In this document: positions 1-9,678 of the stretch, piece by piece
How the letters are laid out: the number at the start of each line of letters is the position of its first letter
How positions within the stretch are numbered: the first letter of the stretch is position 1
Assembly (NCBI GenBank): GCA_040768665.1
Contig: JAXGMN010000022.1
Location: 62,001 to 126,000, forward strand
Length of the DNA stretch: 64,000 nt
Source: JABWBD01 sp040768665
Lineage (GTDB): Bacteria; Planctomycetota; Planctomycetia; Pirellulales; Thermoguttaceae
Reading direction: 5' to 3'
The notes under the pieces: model-generated
Databases searched by the model: none
What the model saw: only the letters and a program-made list of their open reading frames with translations
Told to the model about the DNA's origin: nothing
Translations under genes and position numbers: made by a program

Positions 1-1139
1 CTGGCCTCATTGATGTCGGCCGCGTTCGCATCGGACAGTCTGCCAAGTTGCGCAACCGCCTCCGCCGCACTTCCGACGAGCGTGTCCGCTGTGTAGTCGA
101 ACAGTGGCGTCTCACCCCTGGCTGTCAGCACCTCGCTGACTTCGTTGAACGACGCAATTCCAACCAATGAGTTGCCGCGGACGATGTTGTGGTTGAGAAA
201 CGACAAGGGCAGGCCGGGCACGAAGGTGTGGATCCACAGCGACAGCCGCGCCAACTGCACCGCGATATTGTTGATGTCCACGCCGTAGATGCATCGCCGC
301 GCAATCTGACGTCGGAGCAACTGGACGTTTTCGATTTCCACCCCCTCGACAGAGCCGCCCGCCTGCTCAATGCCCTGAAACGCTGCTTTGCGAAGCCGAA
401 GCAGTTCGCCCATCACGCCGGGCAGAGGTCGCTTGGCAAGGTAACTGCTCAGTCGCCGTTCGATGCGATCCACGGCCGCCACCAGGAAGTGACCGGAACC
501 CATCGCAATATCGGCCACACGAAAGTCGAAAAAGAGGTCGGCGGCGCGGCGCTCGTCGAGTTTGTCAAGCCGGGTCAGGTGCTCGGCAATCGCAGGCTCT
601 AGAGCATGGTCGAGCAGATGCTCCACGGCAAAGCTCTTGGTATAGTAGCTCCCCGTGGCCTTTCGCGCGCCGCTGGCGTTGTGCAGGTAGATGTGACCCC
701 GCCGGACCTTGGGTTCCTTCTTGCCCGCCGGGACATACTGCCCTTCCTTGTCCAAGGTGAGGTCTTGCTCGGCGGCCGAAAGTTCGCTCTCCAATAGTCC
801 TTCGTAGATCGTGCCAAAGTCGCGAACGCCAAGGCTGCGGAAATCGACCGGCCCAAAGACCCCCTCGCCTTCAGGGATCGGATCGACGAGCAGGTCGCAC
901 AAGACATGGCCGAAATCCTTGTTGGGTAGGCTGATGTCGGCCAACAGAGAGCCGGCTGGTGACACAGCCGGGTCTTCCGAGAACAATCCGCCATTGTAGG
1001 CCGGAACGCCCCATTCCTTGGGCTTGCCCACGTTCACGACGTGGAACAGTCGGACCGCTTCGTCCCAGTGTGTGGTGCTGTCGTCGAAGGTCGGTGTGCC
1101 CTGTCGCCGCAGTGCCGCCATTTCGCGGGCCTTCTCTTC
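1..1139 (-). pseudogene. Eco57I-like DNA methyltransferase, truncated fragment
   Basis: A minus-strand frame stays open from about 1139 to the left edge of the window and reads as a type II/IIG restriction-modification methyltransferase. In order it contains VPAYNGGLFS, FGTIYEGLLESEL, ATGSYYTKSFAVEHLLDHAL, the SAM-binding motif I DIAMGSGHFLV (near 510) and RRCIYGVDINNIAVQLAR (near 290), then WIHTFVPGLPLSFL. These are hallmarks of adenine-specific methylases of this class. The C-terminal part lies outside the window. The N-terminal part is missing: at about 1139 the sequence switches abruptly to the 3' end of an unrelated DUF1080 gene, and no start codon or ribosome binding site is seen there. 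I infer a 5'-truncated, non-functional remnant left by recombination. No restriction partner is visible. Confidence 0.75.
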
Positions 1140-1490
1140 TACTTTTCCACCACCCAGATATTCCTGAAATGGACCGGATTGTGGTGATCCTGCAAGAACA
1201 GAGGGCCGGGCTCGGCAGACTCGGTCTTGAGAGTGCCGCCGGGGGTTACGTCGGGCAATTCGAGGTTCTCGTGAATCGCCACACCGTTGTGCAGTACCGT
1301 CACTGTTGTGCAGTACCGTCACTTTGGCATTCTGCGTCTTTTTGCCCTCGGCATCGAATTTCGCCGCGGTGAACTCGATATCGTGGGTTTGCCAGGATAG
1401 GGGGCGGCAGGCACATGTTCACCCGTGGCGGGGCGGCCTTGTAGATGCCGCCGCATTCATTGTCGAGTAGTGATAGGAAAATTGATTTTC
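1139..1490 (-). pseudogene. DUF1080 (3-keto-disaccharide hydrolase-like) remnant
   Basis: Conceptual translation of the minus strand gives pieces typical of the C-terminal half of planctomycete DUF1080 proteins: NECGGIYKAAPPRVNMC, WQTHDIEFTAAKFDAEGK, VTVLHNGVAIHENLELP and GPLFLQDHHNPVHFRNIWVV, ending at a stop at 1139-1141. The pieces lie in different frames. One shift falls near 1400 and another is caused by a 19-bp tandem duplication at 1286-1323. The N-terminal half is absent. The intact family is secreted and acts on carbohydrates; this copy cannot be functional. Its 3' end abuts the truncated methyltransferase. Confidence 0.75.
1286..1323. repeat. 19-bp perfect tandem duplication
   Basis: The unit GTTGTGCAGTACCGTCACT occurs at 1286-1304 and again immediately at 1305-1323. 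Because 19 is not a multiple of three it shifts the frame of the DUF1080 remnant inside the segment that should read VTVLHN. It is the clearest single inactivating change in that remnant. Confidence 0.9.
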
Positions 1491-1611
1491 CACACGCGAT
1501 CAGCCTAGCCCGGAAGAACTGGGGAGTCAAGGGGGTGTCGGAAGTCGAAGGCGGACCAGCAGGTTCGTTTGGGTCTTCGAAAGGATGCGTCGCGGCCCAA
1601 GGAGCCGTAGA

Positions 1612-2263
1612 TCAACGGCGAATCCCGCCGTTGGAACGCACCGTCCCTGTGCCCGATGCGTGAGCGGGCAAAATCAGAACGTCGCCCAGAAAGTGTTTTC
1701 GTCCACGTAGGTAAGTTCCCGGGGCTCGTCGTGGACCGATCCCTCTGGTGCCGGCGGCCGAGCGTGGCGGAGACGGATCCCACAGGCCGCAGTGACGCAG
1801 AATCTTCTCGATCACCTCCTGCTGCGGCAGCTCGATAAAAGCGACCACCCTCATCTGCCCGGAACATTCAGGGCAGCTCAGCGGATCGAACTCGTACACC
1901 CGTTTGATCAGCATCGCCCACGTCTGGCTCGAGCGGCTTCGCGTCCGCACCCCTGCCGCCTCGGGACCGGACGACGCGGTAGGCAATTCTGCGGCGCGCG
2001 CCGCTTCCGCAGCCTTGGTGCGCAGACCACGTGCCTTATTAGGCCACAAACATCTCGTGACCGCAGTCTGGACACCGAGCGCGGGCGAACCCTTCGTACA
2101 AATCGCCGCACTTGAGAAAGGCCGTTACCGAATGCTCGACGACTGGCCGCCAGAAACCGTACTTCGCCTGGTATCGGTCATCGTAGACCTGCTGAAACGT
2201 GGCGAAATGCTCGTCCATCAAGCGCCACAGGTCCGAGGCCTGCGGATCGTGTGGGCGGTACAA
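1612..2263 (-). pseudogene. IS91-type transposase remnant without the catalytic middle
   Basis: Two adjacent minus-strand frames together look like an internally deleted IS91-family transposase. The upstream piece (2039-2263) starts MYRPHDPQASDLWRLMDEHF and ends with the zinc-binding signature ARCPDCGHEMFVA, then a stop. The downstream piece (1612-2049) contains TWAMLIKRVYEFDPLSCPEC and VIEKILRHCGLWDPSPP, the usual C-terminal region. The central several hundred residues carrying the HUH and tyrosine residues are missing, so the element cannot transpose by itself. No clear ori/ter ends are visible. Confidence 0.8.
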
Positions 2264-2744
2264 CGGTGAGCGGCTCGATACAGGTGGCCGTCATGGTAGG
2301 GGTGACACGGGTCCACGAGTGGTGTACGTGCCACTACCAGAACATGCGCACCGTCGAATCAATCGGCGCAGCCTCCCATTCCAGTAAATGCCTGTACATG
2401 GAGCGTTTACGGGGCGTCCAAGCCGGCCCACGGCGATTTTCGCGTGGGGAAAACCTGTCGGCCGCTCAAACGCAAGCAATGGCACAACAACCGTCATAAC
2501 CGCCTCGATCCCAAGCGACGCGTAACGCTCCTGAACCGAATGGCACTGTCGGGTCGAAAAGCGGCAGCTAAGCCCTTCGGGCGGCGTGACTTGCGGCGTG
2601 CAGAGCGAAAAAACTCCTCCGGCGGTCTTGCGCGCAATCCTTCTCCGTGGACGGCCGGCGGCTTTTTCTGGAAACTACGCCGTGTCCTGAGCGATTTCGG
2701 CGTTGGCGCGAGGTGCCTTTGACCTATCTTGCTCATTGCGAAAG
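2264..2744. other. Intergenic stretch between transposon remnants
   Basis: No gene is supported here. Short open frames on both strands have no recognisable motifs, and the stretch sits between the IS91 remnant and the decayed IS4 transposase. It is probably decayed mobile DNA. Confidence 0.5.
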
Positions 2745-2788
2745 CCCTCCTTGGTCAACCCGTTCCTTGAGGAAACGGTCAAGGAGGG
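2745..2788. repeat. Hairpin upstream of decayed IS4 transposase
   Basis: The arms CCCTCCTTGG and TCAAGGAGGG enclose a second arm pair CCGTTCC / GGAAACGG around a TTGA loop. It lies 6 bp before the ATG of the transposase remnant at 2795 and may be part of that element's 5' end or limit its translation. No poly-T tract follows. Confidence 0.5.
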
Positions 2789-2794
2789 GCCCAC

Positions 2795-4180
2795 ATGTCT
2801 TACCAGATATGCCAGCTTGGCCATAGCTTGTCCGTCCAGCGCGTTTCTCTTCCAGGCCGAGGACCCGCCTTCGCCGACGTGCTCAGCGAAGAACAGATCC
2901 AGAACGCCTTCGAAGAGGAAAACGCCCTCGGACAGGAAGAAGGCGATGTCTACACGCCGCCGATCACCCCGTGGGCTTGGCTCTCGCAAGCCATGCATAC
3001 CAGCACAGCGGGTCCTGCTCCGCGGCCGTCGCACGCGTCATCGTGCTGTGCGTCGTCCTGGGCGCCGCCGTCGCCGGACACCGGCGACTACCGCCGCACG
3101 CATGAAACTGCCGGAGGTGGTGCTGCGTCGCCTCGCCGTATCAGGTGGCCGACGAACTGGAGCGCGCGTTCCGGCCGATTGGCTTTGGTTCCGGCCGCCA
3201 CGTCAAGATCGTCGACGGGAGCACGCCTGGCTCCGGACACGGACGCCAACTGCCGCCTGGCCGCAACAGGCCTCGCAGAAACCGGGCCTCGGCTTCCTTG
3301 TTACGGATCGGTCTTGATATCGTTAGCCACGGGGGCTTTGTGTGGTTTTGAGGCAGGACTGCACAAGGCAAAGAGACCGGTGAGACGGCCTTGTTGCGAT
3401 CCATTCTGGATCGACTCCGTTCTGGGGATGTACTGCTGGCCGACCTATTTCTGTTCCTATTTTCTCATTGCCTTATTGCAGGCACTGGGAGTCGATGTGG
3501 TTTTCCGCCAGCATCAGCGCGGGTGACGGATTTTTTACGCAGGGCAAGAGACTCGGTCCGGAGGATCATCGGGTCACTTGGCAGCGGCCGGAACGTCCGG
3601 ATTGATGATGAACAACCTATGCGGAGATTCCCGAGACGTTGAAGTGCGCGAACTGGCACGCGCATTAGCGATTCCAGGATTTCGGCCGAAACGTGTCATC
3701 GTGGTGACGACGCTGCGCGACGAGCGACGCTGGCGTAAAAGTCGAGTTGGCAAAAGCTGTCGTCAAAGCGTTGGCATGTGGAGCTCGATCTGAGAGCCAT
3801 CGGCGTGGTCGATGCACTGGAGGACTTGCGTTGCCAGACTCCGGAGATGGTGCTCAAGGAGATCTGCACTGGCTGGCGTATAATCTGATCCGCAAAACGA
3901 TGGGCGCAGGCCGCGGTACTTCACGAGCGGACGGCATGCCAGATGAGTTTCGCCCCGCGTTGCAGGCGATCGCGGCGGCTTGGGATCATGGCACGGTAGC
4001 GCCACGCCGCAGAAACTTCGCGAGTTGCCGCTGGCACAACTGAAGTTTCTATCGAAGCAGAAGGGGCACTGGCCGATCGCGTGAACCTCGCGCCGAAACG
4101 CCGGCCCAAACCGCACAGGCTTCTCACCAAGCCGCGAAGAAATATGTGCGGAACTGCTGGGCACAAGCACCTGATGCCGA
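2795..4180 (+). pseudogene. IS4-family transposase, heavily frameshifted
   Basis: From the ATG at 2795, successive frames read FADVLSEEQIQNAFEEENAL, VYTPPITPWAWLSQA, KLPEVVLRRLAV, QVADELERAF, HVKIVDGST, LLRSILDRLRSGDVLLADL, FRPKRVIVVTTLRDERRW, CQTPEMVLKEICTGWLAYNLIRKTM (in pieces), ALQAIAAAWDHG and RRPKPHRLLTKPR. This is the expected order for a planctomycete IS4-family transposase: an N-terminal domain, the DGST catalytic strand, the GDVLLAD strand and the conserved tail. Many shifts and stops separate the pieces, and the acidic residue of the third catalytic block is not recoverable in one frame. It is distinct from the intact IS4 transposase at 58.9 kb. Confidence 0.8.
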
Positions 4181-5171
4181 CCGGCGGCTTGCGTCTGTTC
4201 CATGCATGAAGGAGACAATCGCTAAGGAATGCTGAATCATCCTCGCTTCGCATCATGCGGCCACGCCCGCCTGCTGCCATTGCCGCGCCGTTGCAGAACA
4301 GGCAGACGATGCGCCCGGCACTTCTGTGACCCCGCGAACGCTCGCATAGATTTACCCCCGTGAATTCGGTCGCCAGCGGCAGACGCAAATCCCGGCCGAA
4401 GGCAACGCTATCTGACAGTGCCATTCGCTCCGGAACCTATTTGTGATGACTGTCCGCTCTCCGGCTCTGCCGTATCGCAGGAAGGCACTTCCGACGCAAT
4501 CCAACGCCGCAATAACTCCAATCCCCGCCTCCTACTTACGCCTCTTGTTTCAAGAAATTGCCTGACCTAGCCGCCGCATCGGCCACAATGACGCAGGCAC
4601 GGACATGTGAACACATGCCCCACGGGACCGCCGTGCCAGCCGACTTGCGGCTCGCCGCTCCGCAGCTCTGGATACCCTGGTAACCGGCTCCGCTCTGCCC
4701 GCCGACTCCCTCCGCTGACCAACGGCCGGGACTGGGCGGTCTCTTGCCCACGGCTCTGCTTTGCCCTCTGCCCGTAAGGGATTAGCTCTTCGTCGCTCGC
4801 CACCGGCAATCCCCCGAGGTTCCCAGCCTCAAGCCGCGGGGCGCGCAACGCCACCGGCCGTCGCCTACTCGGCGACCTTGCCACCCGTGCCGCGTGGCCA
4901 CCAAACACCCTTTGATTTGAGGACCAGCTTCGGTGGCCACAATACGCAACGCACCGGCGGAGGATTGTCCCCTCCATCCCAGTTCACTTTCCCACCCAAA
5001 AGCGCGTGGTGCCCGAAGTGCCTCCGTTCTGAGAAATCGCCAACTTGGGCACCACAACGTGTGCGGCAAGATTTCCCCGCTTCGCTGGTATCGGGGCCTG
5101 TATGGCGAGTGACCGTTCCGCGGCCACTGGAGCCCTGGACTGCCACCGATTCCCGCTGCAGTCCGGTTGCC
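4181..5171. other. Gene-free stretch of about 1 kb
   Basis: Open frames on both strands here overlap one another, are rich in Arg, Gly and Ser and show no domain motif, so I read them as chance frames in GC-rich DNA. No tRNA, terminator or array was seen. The stretch separates the transposon graveyard from the first intact housekeeping gene. Confidence 0.5.
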
Positions 5172-5495
5172 CTAATACCCGTGGCGATAACTCCACTGAA
5201 TATAGTCGCCGTAATACCCACGGTGCTTGTAACAGCTTGGCCAGTAGTGAGCTCCGAAGTACCCCCACCGATACGTGGGCACGCCGAATCCGTAGCCGTG
5301 CCAGGAACTGCTCCCCTGCTGGCATGGAACATGGGAGAGAGGGACGGCCGGCCCGTCAATCACTTGCCCTGGAACAACATACGGCGCAGCCGGAACAACG
5401 CCGACATGAGTCTCTCGAGTTCCTCCGCCAGCCAGACAACGGCTGCAAAGCACAACGGAAGCGACCAGAAGCAGAACCACAATCATTCGCGGCAT
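5172..5495 (-). CDS. Small secreted Tyr/Gly-rich protein
   Basis: A 107-residue protein of unknown function. I start it at ATG 5495, preceded by GAGGAG at good spacing; a longer frame exists but its extra N-terminus is low-complexity. Residues 1-23 (MPRMIVVLLLVASVVLCSRC and following) form a signal peptide, so it is exported. The mature part is rich in Pro, then in Tyr, Trp and Gly (HGYGFGVPTYRWGYFGAHYW), with three cysteines in the mature part. Such short aromatic-rich exported proteins are common in planctomycetes and may be cell-envelope components, but no family is recognised. The gene precedes nothing on its strand except the graveyard, and apt lies 173 bp upstream on the same strand. 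Confidence 0.65.
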   Translation of the reverse strand: MPRMIVVLLLVASVVLCSRCLAGGGTRETHVGVVPAAPYVVPGQVIDGPAVPLSHVPCQQGSSSWHGYGFGVPTYRWGYFGAHYWPSCYKHRGYYGDYIQWSYRHGY

Positions 5496-5668
5496 GGCAA
5501 TCTCCTCGGAGTCCGGCGCGGACGCGACACCGTCGACGCAACCATCTCTCTTATCGTGTTCCAGGCGGGCATCGGCTCGGAAAAAGCCGATCTGCCGGCC
5601 AAAACAGAGGGCCGGCCACACGAGGGCTCTGAAAGCCAAGATCGAGGAATGCCAACTCGCGGTAATCG

Positions 5669-6202
5669 TCACCCGTATCGGATCAGGCTCACGATATGGC
5701 GGCCGTCGATCCGCTTGGCTCCTTCCAGAGCGACCAACTCGATCAGAAACGCGCAGCCAACCACTACCCCCCCCGCCTTCTCGACGAGCTGGCAACAAGC
5801 GTCCACCGTGCCTCCGGTGGCCAGCAGATCGTCCACGATCAGGACATTCGCGCCCGCAGGGATTGCGTCGACGTGGATTTGAAGCGTGTCGCTTCCATAC
5901 TCAAGCTCGTACGTATGCGAGATGACCTGGTAGGGGAGCTTGCCCGCCTTACGGATTGGCACGAGCGGCAACCCCATCTCGACCGCCAGAGGCGAGGCGA
6001 ACAGGAAACCCCGAGCTTCCGCTGCGGCGACCACATCGATTTTGCAATCGGCCACTCGCTCGACCATTTGCCGAACCGCCGATCGAAATGCGATGGGCGC
6101 AGCCAGGAGAGGGGTGATGTCTCGGAAGAGGATTCCAGGCTTGGGAAAATCGGGGATTTCACGAATGTAGTCGGTCAGATTGAGGTCGGCGAGCTGAGAC
6201 AT
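5669..6202 (-). CDS. apt: Adenine phosphoribosyltransferase
   Basis: A 177-residue cytosolic purine-salvage enzyme that joins adenine and PRPP to give AMP. The sequence shows the family start DYIREIPDFPKPGILFRDIT, the AEARGFLF segment of the base-binding region, RKAGKLPYQV, YELEYGSDTLQIH and the PRPP-binding loop VLIVDDLLATGGT near residues 121-133. Length matches the usual 170-180 residues. The start is the ATG at 6202. No obvious co-transcribed partner is seen; a palindromic repeat lies just upstream at 6236-6323. Confidence 0.95.
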   Translation of the reverse strand: MSQLADLNLTDYIREIPDFPKPGILFRDITPLLAAPIAFRSAVRQMVERVADCKIDVVAAAEARGFLFASPLAVEMGLPLVPIRKAGKLPYQVISHTYELEYGSDTLQIHVDAIPAGANVLIVDDLLATGGTVDACCQLVEKAGGVVVGCAFLIELVALEGAKRIDGRHIVSLIRYG

Positions 6203-6235
6203 CGCGACTCACTCCTCTGGTGGGTGAAGCTAGGG

Positions 6236-6323
6236 TGATGAAAAAGGGGACTGGCTCTCCAAGGCTCTCGTCTTCGGTCCCAGTCACACACTGGATTGCG
6301 GTGCCTGTCCCCTTTTTCCATCA
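6236..6323. repeat. Palindromic GGGGAC-type element upstream of apt
   Basis: Ends are TGATGAAAAAGGGGACTGGC and GCCTGTCCCCTTTTTCCATCA (21 bp as read, the last base being the flank). They are imperfect inverted repeats, with about 50 bp of unrelated middle sequence. It belongs to the dispersed family described in the findings. The rest of the gap to 6555 holds a short plus-strand frame ending LLRTHVKKVLVIDYVERE, which may be the tail of a lost gene but is not assignable. Confidence 0.75.
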
Positions 6324-6555
6324 AACTCGGGTCAGGAGGGGATCGTTGCATCAGGCTTCGAGTATAGGCTGGAAAGCAGCCAGCGCGAATAGGAAACCTC
6401 GGGTGGCCCTCCGAGACGAAAAACCGCGCCCCCTACCTACCGCACGACGCACCAGGAGTTCGTCAAGCTGCTCCGTACGCACGTGAAGAAGGTGCTCGTG
6501 ATCGATTACGTTGAGCGGGAGTAGTCCAGCGGACCGTTCCCTCGCGAACAATCGC

Positions 6556-7395
6556 TCACGGCACGCCGTTCAAGCTGTCGCCGAGCTTGTTGAGCGCCTC
6601 GGTCTCGATCTGGCGGACGCGTTCGCGGGTCAGCCCGAGGGTCTCGCCGATCTCCTTGAGCGTGCGCGGTTCGTGGTCTTCCAGGCCGAATCGCATCTTG
6701 AGCACCGTGGCTTCGCGCTGGTCCATGCACTGGAGCTGTTCGAGGACGTGTCGCAGATTGTCGTGATCGACGAGTTCTTCCTCAGGGTTCTTCACTCGCT
6801 CGTCCATCACCATCTCGCCAAGCGACCAGCCGCTTTCGGCCTGGTCAGTCTGCGGAGTCAGATTATAGATCTTGATGGCCTTCTTGATGATCGGCAGCTT
6901 CTTGCGCGGAAGCCCGAGCACGCGCGCGACCTCCTCGGGCGTCGGCGTCCGCCCGAGTTCCTCCGTAAGCCGGCTGCTGGCCCGTCGCCACTTCGAAAGC
7001 AGTTCGACCATGTAGGCCGGAATCCGAATCGTCTTGGCCGAGTTGATCAGGGCCCGCTTGATCGACTGCTTGATCCAGTAGCTGGCATACGTCGAAAACC
7101 GGGTTCCCATCGCCGGGTCGAACCCCTCGACGGCGCGAAGCAGCCCCAGATTCCCCTCCTCGATCAGGTCTTGCAGTCCGAGACCTTTGCCGGTGTAGCC
7201 ACGGGCAATGTTGACGACCAGGCGGAGATTGGCACGGACCATCCGGTCGCGGGCGTGGATGTCGCCTTCTCCAATGGCAATCGCAAGGTCCTGTTCGTCA
7301 TCCGACGACAGAAGCGGGGTTTCGTTAATCTCACGGAGGTAGGTTTCCAGCGGAGACTGAACGGCGGCGTCGGCAAGTTTCCGTCGAGATTTCAT
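6556..7395 (-). CDS. RpoD/SigA-family sigma factor (group 2 type)
   Basis: A sigma-70 factor of about 279 residues that directs RNA polymerase to promoters. It lacks region 1.1 and begins at region 1.2 (SPLETYLREINETPLLSSDD). Region 2 has NLRLVVNIARGYTGKGL, DLIEEGNLGLLRAVEGFDP and RFSTYASYWIKQSIKRAL. Region 3 is PAYMVELLSKWRRASSRLTE and region 4 ends TLKEIGETLGLTRERVRQIE, the -35 helix-turn-helix. The short length suggests an alternative primary-like factor rather than the housekeeping RpoD. The start is uncertain: ATG 7395 gives the canonical N-terminus but has no clear ribosome binding site, and an in-frame GTG at 7440 would add 15 residues. The S1 gene lies upstream on the same strand, separated by a strong terminator. 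Confidence 0.9.
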   Translation of the reverse strand: MKSRRKLADAAVQSPLETYLREINETPLLSSDDEQDLAIAIGEGDIHARDRMVRANLRLVVNIARGYTGKGLGLQDLIEEGNLGLLRAVEGFDPAMGTRFSTYASYWIKQSIKRALINSAKTIRIPAYMVELLSKWRRASSRLTEELGRTPTPEEVARVLGLPRKKLPIIKKAIKIYNLTPQTDQAESGWSLGEMVMDERVKNPEEELVDHDNLRHVLEQLQCMDQREATVLKMRFGLEDHEPRTLKEIGETLGLTRERVRQIETEALNKLGDSLNGVP

Positions 7396-7524
7396 AAACG
7401 TCCGGAGCGGCAGGGAATCAGGCATACAGTCCAACACCACTATCGACGGACTGCTGCGGGTTTCTGCAACCTCCTATGCGGTCGACAAGGTGGGCCGAAT
7501 GTCGGCAAACTCACGGCTGTACCG

Positions 7525-7562
7525 AAAAAAGCGGCCCCGCCGGAGTTCCCGGCGGGGCCGCT
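7525..7562 (-). terminator. Rho-independent terminator of rpsA
   Basis: On the minus strand the arms GCGGCCCCGCCGG and CCGGCGGGGCCGC (13 bp, perfect) are followed by a run of six T. It sits 74-111 bp past the rpsA stop, between rpsA and the sigma factor gene, so it should isolate the two. Confidence 0.9.
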
Positions 7563-7635
7563 TCAGTGCAGTTCGAGATTTGCTGAAGACCGGGCAGTAT
7601 GGCGATGATCCTGAGCCTCCCCCGGATTCTGACGG

Positions 7636-9438
7636 TTATTCGCCCGATTCCGATTCTTCCTCCGAAGATCGCATCGGCTGAATCAACGGACCGCTGCTTC
7701 GGCCCACACCGCCGCGCAGTTCGGCCGGCGGCGCAGCCGGGGCAGGAGCCTCTTTCTCCGCCGCCTCGGCCTCCGCCTCTTCCGCCCATTCGACCCGCTT
7801 GCGCGAAAGTCCGATCTTTCGCTCGTCGGTGTCGACCCGCAGGATCTTCACCTCGAGCTCTTCGCCGACCTTGACCACGTCCTCAGGATTCTCGACCTTG
7901 TGGTCCGCCAGTTCGGAGATGTGCAGCAGACCTTCCAGCCCGTTCTCCAGGCCGACGAACACGCCGAAATTGGTGATCTTCGTGACCGTGCCGCGAACGA
8001 TCTGGCCGGGCTCGTACTTGCCGGGGATGTCATGGGCCCAGGGATCTTCCGCGAGCTGCTTCAGGCCCAGCGCAATACGGCGTCGGTCCTGGTCGACCGA
8101 CAACACCCGGCACTCGATCCGCTGGCCCTTTTCAACCATCTCGTTGGGATGGCTGATCTTGCGAGTCCACGACATGTCGCTCACGTGCAGCAGACCGTCG
8201 ATCCCTTCCTCGATTTCGATGAAAGCGCCGTAATTCGTCAGATTGCGAACGGTACCTTCGACGGCCGAACCCGGCGGATACTTCGCGGCCACCTGGTCCC
8301 AGGGGTTTTCCTGGGTCTGCTTCATGCCGAGCGAAATCTCCTGTTTCTCCTTGTTGATGCCGAGCACGACGACTTCGATCTCGTCGTCGATCTGCACCAA
8401 TTCGCTCGGATGGCTGATCCGCTTGGTCCACGACATCTCGCTGATGTGGACCAGTCCTTCGATCCCCTCTTCCAGCTTCACGAAGGCGCCGTAGCTCATC
8501 ACGTTGACCACGGTTCCGCGGATGCGACTGCCGACCGGGTACTTCTCCTCCACGTTCTCCCAGGGGCTGGCCGATTTCTGCTTCAAGCCCAGGGCGATCT
8601 TCTCTTTCTCGTAGTCGATGTGGAGAATCTGGACTTCGATTTCCTGGTCGATCGCGACCATTTCAGTCGGGTGGCTGATGCGGCCCCAGCTCATGTCGGT
8701 AATGTGCAACAGCCCGTCAATACCGCCAAGGTCGACAAACGCGCCGAACTCGGCGATGTTCTTCACCACGCCCTTGCGGCGCTGGCCCACTTCGAGTTGG
8801 CTGAGCAGTTGAGCCTTCTTCTCGGCCCGCTCGGCCTCGATCAGGGCACGACGGCTGACGACGATATTGCGCCTGGCCTCGTCGATCTTCAGCACGATGC
8901 ACTGGATGGTCCGGCCGATATAATCTCCAATGTCCGACGGCCGGCGGATGTCGACCTGGCTGGCCGGCAGGAAGACATTGACCCCGATGTCGACGAGCAG
9001 GCCGCCCTTGATCTTGCGCGTAACGATGCCGGTGACGACGTCGTTCTCATGAACGGTCTCCATGACCTTCATCCAGGCTTCGATCTTCTCGGCCTTGCGC
9101 TTGCTCAGCGCGATCATCCCGCGGCTTTCGTCGACCTGGCCGAAGACGTCTTCGATGTCCTCGATCAGCACCTTGATCTTTTGCCCGGGCTGAGGCGGCG
9201 GCTCCTCCTCCTCCCATTCGTTGCGAAGGATCATTCCTTCGCTCTTGTATCCGACGTCCACCAGGACAAAGTCGCCTTCGATTCGCAGCACGCGGCCTTC
9301 GACAATCTGGTTGACGGAAATCTCCTCGCCACCCCAGTCAATGTCTTCCGGCGCCGTACCCTCAAGTGCGGCATTCAGTTCGTGTTCGAATTCGTCTTCG
9401 CTGACGTCCAGCCCTCGAATCAGGATGCGATTGACCAT
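7636..9438 (-). CDS. rpsA: 30S ribosomal protein S1
   Basis: A 600-residue RNA-binding protein of the 30S subunit that helps recruit mRNA. Six S1 (OB-fold) repeats run from about residue 45 to 555. The last four are the most regular, with signatures such as GAFVDLGGIDGLLHITDMSW, GAFVKLEEGIEGLVHISEMS, GAFIEIEEGIDGLLHVSDMS and GVFVGLENGLEGLLHISELA. The C-terminal 45 residues are an acidic, Ala/Pro-rich tail. The start is ATG 9438. It lies downstream of cmk and plsC on the same strand; cmk-rpsA linkage is known from many bacteria. A strong terminator follows. Confidence 0.95.
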   Translation of the reverse strand: MVNRILIRGLDVSEDEFEHELNAALEGTAPEDIDWGGEEISVNQIVEGRVLRIEGDFVLVDVGYKSEGMILRNEWEEEEPPPQPGQKIKVLIEDIEDVFGQVDESRGMIALSKRKAEKIEAWMKVMETVHENDVVTGIVTRKIKGGLLVDIGVNVFLPASQVDIRRPSDIGDYIGRTIQCIVLKIDEARRNIVVSRRALIEAERAEKKAQLLSQLEVGQRRKGVVKNIAEFGAFVDLGGIDGLLHITDMSWGRISHPTEMVAIDQEIEVQILHIDYEKEKIALGLKQKSASPWENVEEKYPVGSRIRGTVVNVMSYGAFVKLEEGIEGLVHISEMSWTKRISHPSELVQIDDEIEVVVLGINKEKQEISLGMKQTQENPWDQVAAKYPPGSAVEGTVRNLTNYGAFIEIEEGIDGLLHVSDMSWTRKISHPNEMVEKGQRIECRVLSVDQDRRRIALGLKQLAEDPWAHDIPGKYEPGQIVRGTVTKITNFGVFVGLENGLEGLLHISELADHKVENPEDVVKVGEELEVKILRVDTDERKIGLSRKRVEWAEEAEAEAAEKEAPAPAAPPAELRGGVGRSSGPLIQPMRSSEEESESGE

Positions 9439-9678
9439 AACAGAGTGTTTCTCGAAACGTGTGATGGAGGCGGCGCAGGCTTTTGAAACCGCTCGATTGG
9501 CGGTAGCCGTTTAGACGGTGCGCGTCCCCCAGATGGTTGAAGTGTCCGCCCCGCTTTTCCCCATCTTCGCCGTAGAAGACTTCCGAGGGATCGCGAGAAA
9601 CCCTAAATATAGCAAACCCTTCCAGCGGTCACAATTGCAGGGGGCCACCGCTGGGGAAAAGATCCCTTTGTACTGAGA

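Noticed and set aside
1..1139. BREX PglX or complete defence system
   Set aside because: Only a methyltransferase fragment is present with no BREX partner genes, and it is truncated at its start.
4181..5171. Minus-strand frames near 4567-4977 as a gene
   Set aside because: Arg/Gly-rich with no motif, overlapped by other frames on both strands and with no plausible ribosome binding site.
6324..6555. A small gene ending LLRTHVKKVLVIDYVERE
   Set aside because: It has no start with a ribosome binding site and no family match by eye; probably a remnant tail.
7900..9486. A long plus-strand open frame opposite rpsA
   Set aside because: It follows the codon periodicity of rpsA in reverse and contains repetitive, Asp/Val-rich text arising from the S1 repeats.
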